Made by a program: the position numbers and the translations under genes. 64,000 nucleotides of DNA from Alteribacter populi. Lineage in GTDB: Bacteria > Bacillota > Bacilli > Bacillales > Salisediminibacteriaceae. This document shows, in pieces, positions 51,953 to 60,605 of the stretch; the first letter of the stretch is position 1; each line of letters opens with the position of its first letter. The stretch lies in NCBI RefSeq assembly GCF_002352765.1, contig NZ_KZ293963.1:4366559-4430558 (forward strand), given 5' to 3'. The notes beneath the pieces are model-generated. The model saw only the letters and a program-made list of their open reading frames with translations. It did no database searches and was not told the origin of the DNA.

Positions 51953-52444
51953 TTGAAAGAGAGACTCACCGATTTTTTTGTAGAAAATTTATCTTTTTTA
52001 CCACCAGAATTGATCGTAATTATTATTTCAGCTATGCCAATATTGGAACTGAGAGGTGGTATACCGGTAGCGGCTGCTTTTTACGAGTTTACTTACTATG
52101 AAGCTTTCATTTATGGCGTTATTGGAAATTTACTTCCGATTTTACCGATTTTATATTTTTTCCGGCCGATTAGTACATTTTTAATGCGGTTTAGCTTATA
52201 TAAACGGTTTTATGACTGGTTATATAAACGGACAATGAAAAAGAGTGATAAAGTTGAGAAATACGGTGCCATTGGCCTTATTTTATTTACTGCGGTACCT
52301 CTGCCGACAACAGGTGCTTATTCTGCTTGTTTAGCAGCAATTTTGTTCTTTATCCCAACTCGAGCGGCGTTTATTGCGATTGCTACGGGAGTCCTTATTG
52401 CCGGTCTTGGTATAACGTCTTTCGTATACGGATTATTTGGCTAA
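51953..52444 (+). CDS. Small multidrug export family membrane protein (COG2426)
   Basis: 163 residues with four or five helices. AMPILELRGGIPVAAAF near residue 23 and FTAVPLPTTGAYSACLAA near 105 are family motifs of the so-called small multidrug export proteins (related in outline to DedA proteins). Transport function is not demonstrated for most members. It starts at TTG, after AAAGGAG at 9 bases. It precedes comN by 20 bases and is probably co-transcribed. Confidence 0.8.
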   Translation: MKERLTDFFVENLSFLPPELIVIIISAMPILELRGGIPVAAAFYEFTYYEAFIYGVIGNLLPILPILYFFRPISTFLMRFSLYKRFYDWLYKRTMKKSDKVEKYGAIGLILFTAVPLPTTGAYSACLAAILFFIPTRAAFIAIATGVLIAGLGITSFVYGLFG

Positions 52445-52464
52445 TGATGAGAGGAGGATTGAGG

Positions 52465-52800
52465 ATGAGTGAAAAGAACTTTGATCGTTGGAAAGATGAT
52501 TTAATACCTGCTTTAGAGAGTAAAGCAGAAGAGTGGCAGCTTCTTGGCTATGATCGAGTGTCTGTTGAAGATGTATGGCAATGTGTAACTGTAAAGTGGC
52601 AAAAAGAGCTAAAAAAAGGAGAACTAACCGAACCTTTACGTGTTCATCGACTAATCGGCGATGTTTTCAGTCTAAAAGCAACGGAATATATGAACTGGCT
52701 TACTATTGAAGCGTACAAAGGCCCGGATTATTTTCAAGAAGAAAATCAAGAGCCGTTTCGTCTCGAAGATTTTAATGTCGAAGAATTCACGAATAAATAA
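52465..52800 (+). CDS. comN: Post-transcriptional regulator ComN
   Basis: 111 residues. The soluble ComN-type domain includes DDLIPALESKAEEWQLLGYD, VEDVWQCVTVKWQKE and a MNWLTIEAYKG end. In B. subtilis ComN promotes accumulation of late competence comE mRNA, and its gene lies between spoVB and secDF, as here. ATG 52465 follows GAGGAGG at 7 bases. No competence genes are in this window. Confidence 0.85.
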   Translation: MSEKNFDRWKDDLIPALESKAEEWQLLGYDRVSVEDVWQCVTVKWQKELKKGELTEPLRVHRLIGDVFSLKATEYMNWLTIEAYKGPDYFQEENQEPFRLEDFNVEEFTNK

Positions 52801-52808
52801 GGCGGACA

Positions 52809-52838
52809 TTGACATTGATTTTTTCGTATCGCTATAAT
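52809..52838 (+). promoter_or_regulatory. Sigma-A promoter of secDF
   Basis: Consensus TTGACA (52809-52814) and TATAAT (52833-52838) are separated by 18 bases, ~90 bases before secD. It is one of the best promoter matches in the window. Confidence 0.8.
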
Positions 52839-52929
52839 GGAAATATTGGGTAAAGAAACAGGCTTTTACCGTCAAATGCATACATATCTCAGCGATTGTT
52901 GAATTGAGGTTAAGGAGGATAATCGTTTC

Positions 52930-54240
52930 ATGAAGAAAAAGAGAGGGGTCAAAAAGTGGCGTATAGTGGTGTTCTTTGCCATTATTTTAGCTTTAGCAGG
53001 GCTTATTTTTACAAACGTCATGGATCATGCAGATGATATTAAATTAGGGTTGGATTTGCAAGGCGGATTTGAAGTTCTTTATGAGGTCCATCCGGTGAAC
53101 GAGGGTCAGGAAATTGATCGGGAACTTTTAAGTGATACGGTAAGTGCCATTAACGCTCGAATTGACGTGTTAGGCGTATCTGAGCCAAATGTTAGTATTG
53201 AAGGCGACGACCGGGTGCGGGTTCAGCTGGCAGGCGTTACAGATCAGCAAGGAGCCCGGGAATTGCTCTCAACTGAAGCACGTTTGTCGTTTCGTGATGT
53301 GGACGACAATGTCCTAATCGATGGGTCAGACCTTGTTGAAGGTGGAGCCGGTCAAAGCTTCCATGCTGATACGAATCGTCCGATTGTCACTGTTACAGGA
53401 AGAGATGCGAATGTTTTTGGTGATGCAACAGAAGAAGTTTTAGCGCATCCGGACAGCAGAATGGCGATCTGGCTTGACTATGATGAGGGGGATTCATTTG
53501 ACGAAGAGTTTGGTAAAGAAGATTCGAAAATCATCTCCGCTCCAAATGTTAGTTCAGTTCTAAGAACAACCGATATCATGATAGAGGGTGCCTTCACTGT
53601 CGAAGAAGCCCAGGACTTGGCTGGAATATTAAATGCCGGTGCATTACCAGTGGAACTAGAAGAAATCTATTCCAATGCAGTTGGGGCTTCACTTGGTGAG
53701 CGTGCGATGGATATGGCCATTGCGGCCGGGTTTATCGGCATTGCCCTGATTTTTGCTTATATGCTCGTATACTACCGCTTTATGGGGCTGATCGCAGTCC
53801 TTACACTAAGTGTGTATATTTACTTTGTTCTCGTCATCTTTAATTGGATGAATGCGGTACTAACACTACCGGGAATTGCAGCGCTAATTCTTGGTGTTGG
53901 GATGGCAGTAGATGCTAATATCATCACGTATGAACGCATTAAAGACGAGCTCCGTACAGGAAAGTCTACAATGAGTGCATTTAAAGCTGGAAGCCGTCGG
54001 TCATTATCTACAATTCTAGATGCGAACATTACGACTATTTTAGCTGCCGGTGTGCTGTTTTACTTTGGGACAAGCGCAGTTCAAGGTTTTGCGGTCATGT
54101 TGATCACGAGTATCCTTGTGAGCTTTGTGACAGCCGTATACGGAGCTAGGTTACTTCTAGGATTATGGGTGAACAGCCGTATACTAAATAAAAAGCCTAA
54201 AATGTTCGGGGTAAAGGAGCGTGAAATTAGTGAACTTTGA
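52930..54240 (+). CDS. secD: Sec translocase accessory subunit SecD
   Basis: 436 residues. TM1 is at ~10-28, then KLGLDLQGGFEVLYEV, a periplasmic-type P1 domain, and five C-terminal helices with GVGMAVDANIITYERIKDEL, the proton-relay motif. SecD with SecF uses proton or sodium motive force to pull secreted proteins outward. B. subtilis has a fused SecDF; here the D and F moieties are separate genes overlapping by 11 bases. Confidence 0.95.
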   Translation: MKKKRGVKKWRIVVFFAIILALAGLIFTNVMDHADDIKLGLDLQGGFEVLYEVHPVNEGQEIDRELLSDTVSAINARIDVLGVSEPNVSIEGDDRVRVQLAGVTDQQGARELLSTEARLSFRDVDDNVLIDGSDLVEGGAGQSFHADTNRPIVTVTGRDANVFGDATEEVLAHPDSRMAIWLDYDEGDSFDEEFGKEDSKIISAPNVSSVLRTTDIMIEGAFTVEEAQDLAGILNAGALPVELEEIYSNAVGASLGERAMDMAIAAGFIGIALIFAYMLVYYRFMGLIAVLTLSVYIYFVLVIFNWMNAVLTLPGIAALILGVGMAVDANIITYERIKDELRTGKSTMSAFKAGSRRSLSTILDANITTILAAGVLFYFGTSAVQGFAVMLITSILVSFVTAVYGARLLLGLWVNSRILNKKPKMFGVKEREISEL

Positions 54241-55159
54241 TCATGAAACGACGAAGCTGGATTTTGTCAAACATCGGAAGAAATTTTTCTTAATTTCGGC
54301 TGTTCTATTAACTGTCGGTGTGATCCTCCTTTCTACGATTGGCTTGAATTTAGGCATTGATTTTCGCAGTGGAACGACAATGGAAGTATTAGCGGATGAA
54401 CCGTTAACAGCAGAATCGGTCGAGTCAGAATTTGAATCGGTCGGACTTACAGCAGACGATATTACGTTAGCTGGAGATAATAATGATGTGGCGCGAGCGA
54501 GCTTTATTGGTGTACTTGGACAAAATGAAGTATTAGAAGCCCAACGTCATTTTGAGGAGTTATATGGGAATACCCCGACAGTCAGCAGTGTGACACCGTT
54601 AGTCGGGGAAGAGTTAGCAAGAAATGCGATAATTAGTGTGTTAATTGCTTCGGTCGGAATTGTCATTTACGTGACCATTCGATTTGAATTTTTATATGGG
54701 ATCTCGGCGATCATTGCCCTTTTCCATGACGCGTTGTTCATATTAACGATTTTTAGTATTTTACAGATGGAAGTAAACATTCCATTCATTGCCGCTGTTC
54801 TCACGATTATTGGTTACTCAATTAACGATACGATTGTTACTTTTGACAGGATTCGTGAGAACATGAAGCTTGAGAAGAAAGTTAAAACGTTTGAAGATGT
54901 AGCTCGAGTTGTAAATAAAAGTTTAGTGCAGACGTTGGCCCGTTCCATTAACACGGTGTTGACGGTTGTGTTTGCTGCAGGGGCTTTATTAATTTTCGGC
55001 GGCGATGCTATTCGCACTTTTTCACTTGCGTTGGTTGTTGGTCTTGTAGCTGGGACGTATTCATCCTTGTTTATCGCCGCACAGATTTGGTTAGTGTTTA
55101 AAGGAAAGCAAGTTGAAAAAAAGCGTTTTGATTCGCAAGTGCAAGGAAACGAAGCTTAA
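54230..55159 (+). CDS. secF: Sec translocase accessory subunit SecF
   Basis: 309 residues from GTG 54230. TM1 is followed by LGIDFRSGTTMEVL, a short extracytoplasmic domain and helices carrying TIIGYSINDTIVTFDRIREN. It is the partner of SecD. GTG 54221 nearly touches AAAGGAG, so GTG 54230 with 10-base spacing is preferred. Confidence 0.95.
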   Translation: MNFDHETTKLDFVKHRKKFFLISAVLLTVGVILLSTIGLNLGIDFRSGTTMEVLADEPLTAESVESEFESVGLTADDITLAGDNNDVARASFIGVLGQNEVLEAQRHFEELYGNTPTVSSVTPLVGEELARNAIISVLIASVGIVIYVTIRFEFLYGISAIIALFHDALFILTIFSILQMEVNIPFIAAVLTIIGYSINDTIVTFDRIRENMKLEKKVKTFEDVARVVNKSLVQTLARSINTVLTVVFAAGALLIFGGDAIRTFSLALVVGLVAGTYSSLFIAAQIWLVFKGKQVEKKRFDSQVQGNEA

Positions 55160-55165
55160 TTATTG

Positions 55166-55211
55166 AAAGGTGGTGCCCTAGACAAAATGTTGTAGGTCAC
55201 CACTTTTTTTG
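55166..55211 (+). terminator. Terminator of secDF
   Basis: AAAGGTGGTGCCCT pairs with AGGTCACCACTTT with one bulge and one mismatch, then a T-run to 55210. Confidence 0.75.
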
Positions 55212-55225
55212 AAAGATAATTTATA

Positions 55226-55608
55226 AGAGGACAGCTACCTTCACTCCGCTCGTCTCAAGGGAAAAGCATCCTTGAGACTTTAAAACATTCGAGCTGACGC
55301 TGTTTTTAATAAAGGTTCTTTTCGCATAGATTGTTGTTTTTTATTGATAAATCGAAGGAGCGAAAGGTGGCGACTCCCTCAGGAAAAGCAACAATGGTTT
55401 TCTTGCGACGAGGCTGAAGTATTGCCCGCGGCATAGAAGACACCGTGAATCCGAACGAAGTGAAGGAAGAACGGATGTCGCACTTGTGCCCTGCCCTGGG
55501 GTGAAAGCGTCCGCCTGTAGCGGATTCGAGCTCTTCTCTTATCCGAAAGCAACAATCTTTTGAAAACAGCCTTAATAAAAGACCGCTTTGCGGTTTTTCA
55601 TTAAGATT
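55226..55608 (+). repeat. Dispersed repeat family B, copy 5 (full length)
   Basis: Collinear with the copy at 49485 over its whole length; differences are mostly single bases plus small indels. Like that copy it directly follows an operon terminator and directly precedes a family-A copy in the same orientation. Confidence 0.9.
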
Positions 55609-55609
55609 T

Positions 55610-55690
55610 AAGAAATGATAAAAAGCTACGTTTCGGTGTCTAGCGCAAGGCGCCATCGCGATAGTCAGGCGCCTTGCGCTTTTCTTATGT
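55610..55690 (+). repeat. Dispersed repeat family A, copy 5 (short)
   Basis: ATAAAAAGCTACGTTTCGGT, GTCTAGCGCAAGGCGCC, then GTCAGGCGCCTTGCGCT. The middle of family A is missing, so the two ends form a tight hairpin: GCGCAAGGCGCC can pair with GGCGCCTTGCGC. Bases 55691-55890 show no gene. Confidence 0.85.
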
Positions 55691-55891
55691 GTTTAGATCG
55701 GGAGATAAATAAACCTGAAAGAGTCAGGAGCCCCACCGCAAACTTGGGAATCCTCCCCCAGGTGAAACAGAGGAACATTCTTAAAAAAACATCATAAAAA
55801 GAGTATGGACTAATTTTGCTCGAGAAAAATAATGTACATTAGGGTAGGCTAGAAAGATTGAGGTATGGAAGGTTTTAATGGAGGGTCATCA

Positions 55892-56791
55892 ATGACAACA
55901 GACCAGGATTTACGCTATAAAAAAGTGAGAATGGGCGCATGGATCGGGATCATAGGAAATGTCGTTCTAGCGATTGTAAAAGCGGTCGTTGGTATTATGG
56001 CAAATAGCCGTGCGCTCGTTGCTGATGCGGTACATTCCGCGTCTGACGTCGTGGGATCCGTAGCTGTCCTTGTTGGAGTGAGAGCTGCGAAAATGCCGCC
56101 GGACGAAGATCATCCGTATGGACACGGAAAAGCAGAGACAATTACAGCTATCATCGTAGCTGTTCTCTTGTTTGTCGTGGGATTGGAAATCGCTATCAAC
56201 GCTATAAAAGCTTTTTATGAGCCGATTTTCGTTCCTGGAATGGCGGCGATTTATGCTGTGATTTTTTCGATTATTGTAAAAGAGTTTATGTTTCGATATA
56301 AGATTCGTTTGGGTAAGAAATATAAAAGCGATGCTTTAATTACAGATGCATGGCACCACAGATCCGATGTATTTTCTTCGCTTGCTGCATTACTTGGGAT
56401 TGGGGCTTCCATTTTAGGAGGTACTCTTACTATTGACTGGCTTGTCTATGCAGATCCGCTGGCGGGGCTATTTGTAGCAGGACTTATTATAAAAATGGCT
56501 TGGAAGTTAGGGGGAGAAGCCGTCCATAATACGCTCGATCATGTGCTGCATGATGAAGACACCAATGAGATGCTTGAAGAAGCAATGAAAGTTGAAGGTG
56601 TGCTGGAAGTTAATGAATTACTAGCAAGAGAGCATGGACACTATGTTATCGTCGACATCAAAGTTGCGGTAAACCCCCATATAACAGTGGAACAAGGTCA
56701 TAAAATAGGAAAAAAAGTTAAAGATCGACTAATGGAAGACGAATACGTACAAGATGTACGTGTGCATATTAACCCTTATTCGGAAGTGTAA
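55892..56791 (+). CDS. Cation diffusion facilitator transporter
   Basis: ~299 residues. Six helices carry the metal-site pairs DAVHSASD (TM2) and DAWHHRSD (TM5) plus HPYGHGKAE. A C-terminal cytoplasmic ferredoxin-like domain (VLEVNELLAREHGHYVIVDI) follows. The DxxxD-type site resembles Mn or Fe/Zn exporters such as B. subtilis MneP/MneS, but the metal cannot be fixed from sequence. ATG 55892 follows GGAGGG at 6 bases; ATG 55865 has no ribosome site. Confidence 0.9.
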   Translation: MTTDQDLRYKKVRMGAWIGIIGNVVLAIVKAVVGIMANSRALVADAVHSASDVVGSVAVLVGVRAAKMPPDEDHPYGHGKAETITAIIVAVLLFVVGLEIAINAIKAFYEPIFVPGMAAIYAVIFSIIVKEFMFRYKIRLGKKYKSDALITDAWHHRSDVFSSLAALLGIGASILGGTLTIDWLVYADPLAGLFVAGLIIKMAWKLGGEAVHNTLDHVLHDEDTNEMLEEAMKVEGVLEVNELLAREHGHYVIVDIKVAVNPHITVEQGHKIGKKVKDRLMEDEYVQDVRVHINPYSEV

Positions 56792-56810
56792 AAAAGGAGA
56801 GTGGGAGTAA

Positions 56811-57146
56811 ATGCGAGGGCAATGGGGACTCATCACCGGAATTATTGTTGTCTTAATTATTGCGATTTTTGCAGTCATCAATGTCGAGCCCGTGGAAGTT
56901 AACTACTTGTTTGGACAAAATGAATGGCCTTTAGTGCTCGTGATCATTGGTTCCGTCCTTATGGGTGGTTTGATTGTGGGCAGTGTTGGCATTTATAAAA
57001 TTTACCGACTTCAGCAGGAAGTGAAGAAACTACAGCTTGAAAATGAAGGTCTGAAAAATGATCCAGAAGGACGATCCCGGGTAAAAGAAAGAAGTAAGCG
57101 AGCAAAGGACGAAAATAATCATGACGTGACAAAAACAAAACAATAA
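56811..57146 (+). CDS. LapA-domain membrane protein (YrvD-like)
   Basis: 111 residues. Two helices (~5-25 and ~42-65) frame the NVEPVEVNYLFGQNEWPLVL motif of LapA/DUF1049 proteins. A coiled-coil tail (IYRLQQEVKKLQLENEGLK) and a highly charged end follow. Its equivalent precedes recJ in B. subtilis. The function is unknown; an envelope scaffold role is inferred for E. coli LapA. It is 19 bases after the cation exporter gene. Confidence 0.8.
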   Translation: MRGQWGLITGIIVVLIIAIFAVINVEPVEVNYLFGQNEWPLVLVIIGSVLMGGLIVGSVGIYKIYRLQQEVKKLQLENEGLKNDPEGRSRVKERSKRAKDENNHDVTKTKQ

Positions 57147-57157
57147 TTAAATGCACA

Positions 57158-57186
57158 TTGTCACCCCTGTGCCCCTCTTGTATAAT
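57158..57186 (+). promoter_or_regulatory. Sigma-A promoter of recJ
   Basis: TTGTCA (57158-57163) and consensus TATAAT (57181-57186) have a 17-base spacer. The predicted start point is only ~15 bases before the recJ ATG. CACCCCT at the -35 edge and AGGGGTG at the ribosome site form an inverted repeat around the -10. Confidence 0.75.
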
Positions 57187-57208
57187 GAGTGGGTCAGGGG
57201 TGTATTTT

Positions 57209-59557
57209 ATGCTTGAATCAAAATCCAGGTGGAACATTGAAACTACAGATGAAACGCTAGTCGATCAACTAGCTGTACAATTAAATCTTTCAAAACTAGC
57301 AGCGAGGCTTCTTGTTCAACGAGGTTGGACGAATGTTGAAGAAGCTAAACGCTTTTTACATATGGACGAATCGGCTCTTCATGATCCGTTTCTATTTAAA
57401 GGGATGGAAGAGAGTGTAGCTCGAATCAAGAAAGCGATCTCAAACGAAGAACGAATTCTTGTTTTTGGTGATTACGATGCGGATGGTGTGACGAGTACAT
57501 CTGTTATGTATCAAACATTGAAAAGTTTAGGTGCCGACGTGTCCTTTTATGTACCCAATCGGTTTACAGAAGGTTATGGGCCGAACGAACCCGCATTTCG
57601 AAATGCTAAAGATGAAGGTGTTAGTGTAATCATTACAGTTGACACGGGGATATCAGCAGTTTATGAAGCTTCAGTGGCAAAGGAGATAGGGATAGATCTT
57701 ATTATTACAGATCACCATGAACCGCCACCAGAGCTGCCAGATGCTTTTGCAATTGTTAACCATAAACAAGAAGATTGCCCTTACCCATTCAAATCTCTCG
57801 CAGGGGTAGGTGTTGCTTTTAAAACCGCTCAAGCCTTATTAGGCAGGTTTCCCGAAGAGTATCTCGACCTGCTGACACTTGGTACAATTGCAGACTTAGT
57901 GCCACTAGTAGAAGAGAATCGTTATCTTGTCCAAAGAGGATTGCCAAAAGTAGCTCAGACGAAGCGACCAGGGTTAAAAGCCCTTATGGAATTATGTGGT
58001 GTTCAAGGGCAGGACGTAACAGAAGAGCATGTCGGATTTGCAATTGGACCCAGGTTAAATGCGGCAGGCCGACTAGACTCAGCTGATCCCGCTGTTTCTT
58101 TATTAATAACAGAAGATTCGATGGAAGCTGAGGAGATTGCCCAGCAAGTGGACGACTTGAACAAAGAGCGACAAAAGATCGTAAATGACATTACTAAAGA
58201 AGCGATTGCCCAAGTTGAGCAGGATGAAGGAAGTCCTGTGATCATTGTTGGTCAAGAAGGCTGGAATGCTGGAGTTATCGGTATTGTTGCATCACGTCTC
58301 GTTGAAAAATATTACAGGCCGACGATTGTATTAAGTATTGACTCTGAAAAAGGGGTAGCTAAAGGGTCCGCGCGAAGTATCGAAGGCTTTGATATGTTTC
58401 AAAACCTGTCTGAGTGCCGTGAGTGGCTGCCTCACTTTGGAGGGCACCCGATGGCTGCAGGTCTTACAATGAATGTGGCCGACGTTGATAAGCTCAGAAA
58501 GAAGCTCAGTTTATTGGCTGATGAGGTATTAAAGTCCGAAGACCTTATCCCAACGAAGCACGTCGATTTAATCGCAAAAGTAAACGAAGTGACAGTGGAT
58601 GCAATCATGGATCTTCAGAAGCTTTCTCCTTTTGGTGTGGGACATCCTTCACCAAAAGTGATGATTGCGAAAACAAAGATTGGTCAGTTTAAGAAAATCG
58701 GTTCGAATAAAGATCATTTAAAAATGACGTTTGAAGACGAAAGCGATTCTTTAGATGGCATTGGTTTTCGCATAGGAGATCTTTATGATCATATTACGCC
58801 ATTGGACTTTGTTTCTGTAATTGGAGATGTGTCAATAAATGAGTGGAACGGGCATGTGAAGCCACAGCTGATTATAGAAGATCTAAAAGTAGAAGACTGG
58901 CAGCTTTTCGATTATAGAGGGAAGCATATACCATGGCGCAACTTTACAGAAATGGAAGAGCAAGATCGTCTTGTCTTCGTGAAATTTAGAGAAAACACAC
59001 CTATTCCAATGGAAATCGAAGCAGCGGGAATTAAGGTTATCGATTTTTCCAGCCGCCAACAAGTGTCATCAGAATATGACGTAACGGAATGCTTCGTCAT
59101 ATTAGCCGATATTCCAACCACTGAAGAGCAAATCCCTATTTTACTAAACGGAAAAAAACCGAGCAGGATATACGCTTTGTTTGCACAAGAAGAAGATGCC
59201 TATTTTCAAACGTTACCGACAAGGGAACACTTTAAGTGGTTTTATGCCTTTTTGAATAAACGAAAAAGCTTTCATCTTGAAAAGCAGGCTCAGGAGCTAG
59301 CAAAATATAAAGGATGGACGAAAGATACGATTGATTTCATGAGTAAGGTGTTTTTTGAATTGGAATTTGTTACAATAAACAATGGGTTTGTGACGCTCGT
59401 GTCCGAACCGTCAAAAAAATCTCTCGCTGACTCTGTCCTTTATCAACAGCAAGTCAACCAAAGTGAGTTGGAAAATCAGTTGGTTTACTCTTCATATCGA
59501 GCGTTAAAACAATGGATGACACCTTATATTGAAACAAAAATGAGTGAAACAGTATAA
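57209..59557 (+). CDS. recJ: Single-stranded-DNA exonuclease RecJ
   Basis: 782 residues. The DHH phosphoesterase motifs are ILVFGDYDADGVTS near 85, ITVDTGIS, ITDHHEPP near 167, and GVGVAFK. The DHHA1 domain has GGHPMAAG near 410, an OB-fold follows, and a long C-terminal extension is usual for Firmicute RecJ. It degrades ssDNA 5' to 3' in recombination and repair. ATG 57209 follows AGGGGTG; a longer upstream frame overlaps the promoter and is rejected. Confidence 0.95.
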   Translation: MLESKSRWNIETTDETLVDQLAVQLNLSKLAARLLVQRGWTNVEEAKRFLHMDESALHDPFLFKGMEESVARIKKAISNEERILVFGDYDADGVTSTSVMYQTLKSLGADVSFYVPNRFTEGYGPNEPAFRNAKDEGVSVIITVDTGISAVYEASVAKEIGIDLIITDHHEPPPELPDAFAIVNHKQEDCPYPFKSLAGVGVAFKTAQALLGRFPEEYLDLLTLGTIADLVPLVEENRYLVQRGLPKVAQTKRPGLKALMELCGVQGQDVTEEHVGFAIGPRLNAAGRLDSADPAVSLLITEDSMEAEEIAQQVDDLNKERQKIVNDITKEAIAQVEQDEGSPVIIVGQEGWNAGVIGIVASRLVEKYYRPTIVLSIDSEKGVAKGSARSIEGFDMFQNLSECREWLPHFGGHPMAAGLTMNVADVDKLRKKLSLLADEVLKSEDLIPTKHVDLIAKVNEVTVDAIMDLQKLSPFGVGHPSPKVMIAKTKIGQFKKIGSNKDHLKMTFEDESDSLDGIGFRIGDLYDHITPLDFVSVIGDVSINEWNGHVKPQLIIEDLKVEDWQLFDYRGKHIPWRNFTEMEEQDRLVFVKFRENTPIPMEIEAAGIKVIDFSSRQQVSSEYDVTECFVILADIPTTEEQIPILLNGKKPSRIYALFAQEEDAYFQTLPTREHFKWFYAFLNKRKSFHLEKQAQELAKYKGWTKDTIDFMSKVFFELEFVTINNGFVTLVSEPSKKSLADSVLYQQQVNQSELENQLVYSSYRALKQWMTPYIETKMSETV

Positions 59558-59586
59558 ATGCAAGAAGATTTTAGGAGGAAACAAGG

Positions 59587-60099
59587 ATGGATTACAAAGA
59601 TTATATTACAGTTGTAGAGAATTTTCCAAAAGAAGGAATTCGCTTTAAAGATATTACGACGCTCATGGAGAATGGCGAAGCATACAAAAAAGCAATTGAT
59701 GACATGGCTGAATTTGCTAAGGAAAAAAACATTGATGTCGTTGTCGGCCCTGAAGCAAGAGGGTTCGTAGTTGGTTGCCCGATTTCATATTCATTGGGTA
59801 TTGGCTTTGTTCCTGTTCGTAAAGCAGGGAAACTTCCTCGTGAAGTGCTGGCAGTAGACTATGGTCTTGAGTATGGTAAAGACAGCCTTAACATTCATAA
59901 AGACTCTATTAAGCCAGGGCAAAAGGTTCTAATTTCCGACGATTTACTTGCCACAGGTGGAACGATCGAAGCTACAATTAAAATGGTTGAAGGGCTCGGC
60001 GGTGTAGTCGCTGGTATTGTTTTCATGATTGAACTTACTTACTTAGAAGGACGAGAAAAGTTAAAAGACTACAACGTCTATTCATTAGTTCAGTATTAG
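59587..60099 (+). CDS. apt: Adenine phosphoribosyltransferase
   Basis: 170 residues. It opens KDYITVVENFPKEGIRFKDI; GPEARGFVVGCPI and the PRPP-binding motif VLISDDLLATGGT near residue 121 are diagnostic. It salvages adenine to AMP using PRPP. It lies 29 bases after recJ with AGGAGG, in the conserved recJ-apt-relA order. Confidence 0.97.
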   Translation: MDYKDYITVVENFPKEGIRFKDITTLMENGEAYKKAIDDMAEFAKEKNIDVVVGPEARGFVVGCPISYSLGIGFVPVRKAGKLPREVLAVDYGLEYGKDSLNIHKDSIKPGQKVLISDDLLATGGTIEATIKMVEGLGGVVAGIVFMIELTYLEGREKLKDYNVYSLVQY

Positions 60100-60110
60100 T
60101 ACAAGTCATC

Positions 60111-60140
60111 AAGGGGTGCTCAAAAAGGCACTCCTTTCAT
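60111..60140 (+). terminator. Terminator of recJ-apt
   Basis: AAGGGGTGC (60111-60119) pairs with GCACTCCTT (60128-60136, one G-U), followed by a weak T-rich end. Confidence 0.6.
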
Positions 60141-60605
60141 ATAATACATACTTTCATTGTATTTCCTATGATATTTTGAGTTTCCATACAAATAACAATG
60201 ACAGTTTCTTAAATATTATGTTAAGATAATGGCAATTCAAGATTCTCGGAAAAAAGAAAGAATAGGTAAGACAGGGGAAGATGGTTGGTAGGATGCACAC
60301 AAGCCTTTTGACTTCTGCTGATGTACTCGGCAAATGCCGAGTTTTCTTAATCCATCTATTCGACAAATTTCTCAACCTCTCATGAAAGAAATTTTTAAGA
60401 TTAAAGAAGTATAAAGTCAATATCTCGATGTCTAGCTCCAACGCCTACGGTATCGAGGTCATTTAGGCGATCCACTGAAGTAAGAATGCGGCTTTTAATT
60501 ACCACACCTCAAATGCTTGCCGCAAACAGGGCGCTTGTACTCTAGCAGTACTAAAGAGCAAGACAAGCTTTCTGAACAACCTCTAATAGGATGTAAGGTG
60601 ATTCC
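60141..60605 (+). other. relA leader region with hairpin and repeats
   Basis: 465 bases without a gene. A compact hairpin (ACTCGGCA 60325-60332 with TGCCGAGT 60335-60342, then TTTTCTT) looks like an intrinsic terminator far from any stop codon, so it may attenuate relA. TTCGACAAA at 60359-60367 matches a Spo0A box on the minus strand. A divergent family-A copy lies at ~60405-60540, and a family-D end (TTTCTGAACAACCTC) stops ~20 bases before the relA start. Confidence 0.5.
60405..60540 (+). repeat. Dispersed repeat family A, copy 6 (divergent)
   Basis: AGTATAAAGTCAATATCTCG, ATGTCTAGCTCCAACGCC at the left and CAGGGCGCTTGTACTC at the right match family A. The middle (TCGAGGTCATTTAGGCG) resembles copy 3 rather than copies 1, 2 and 4. 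Confidence 0.65.
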
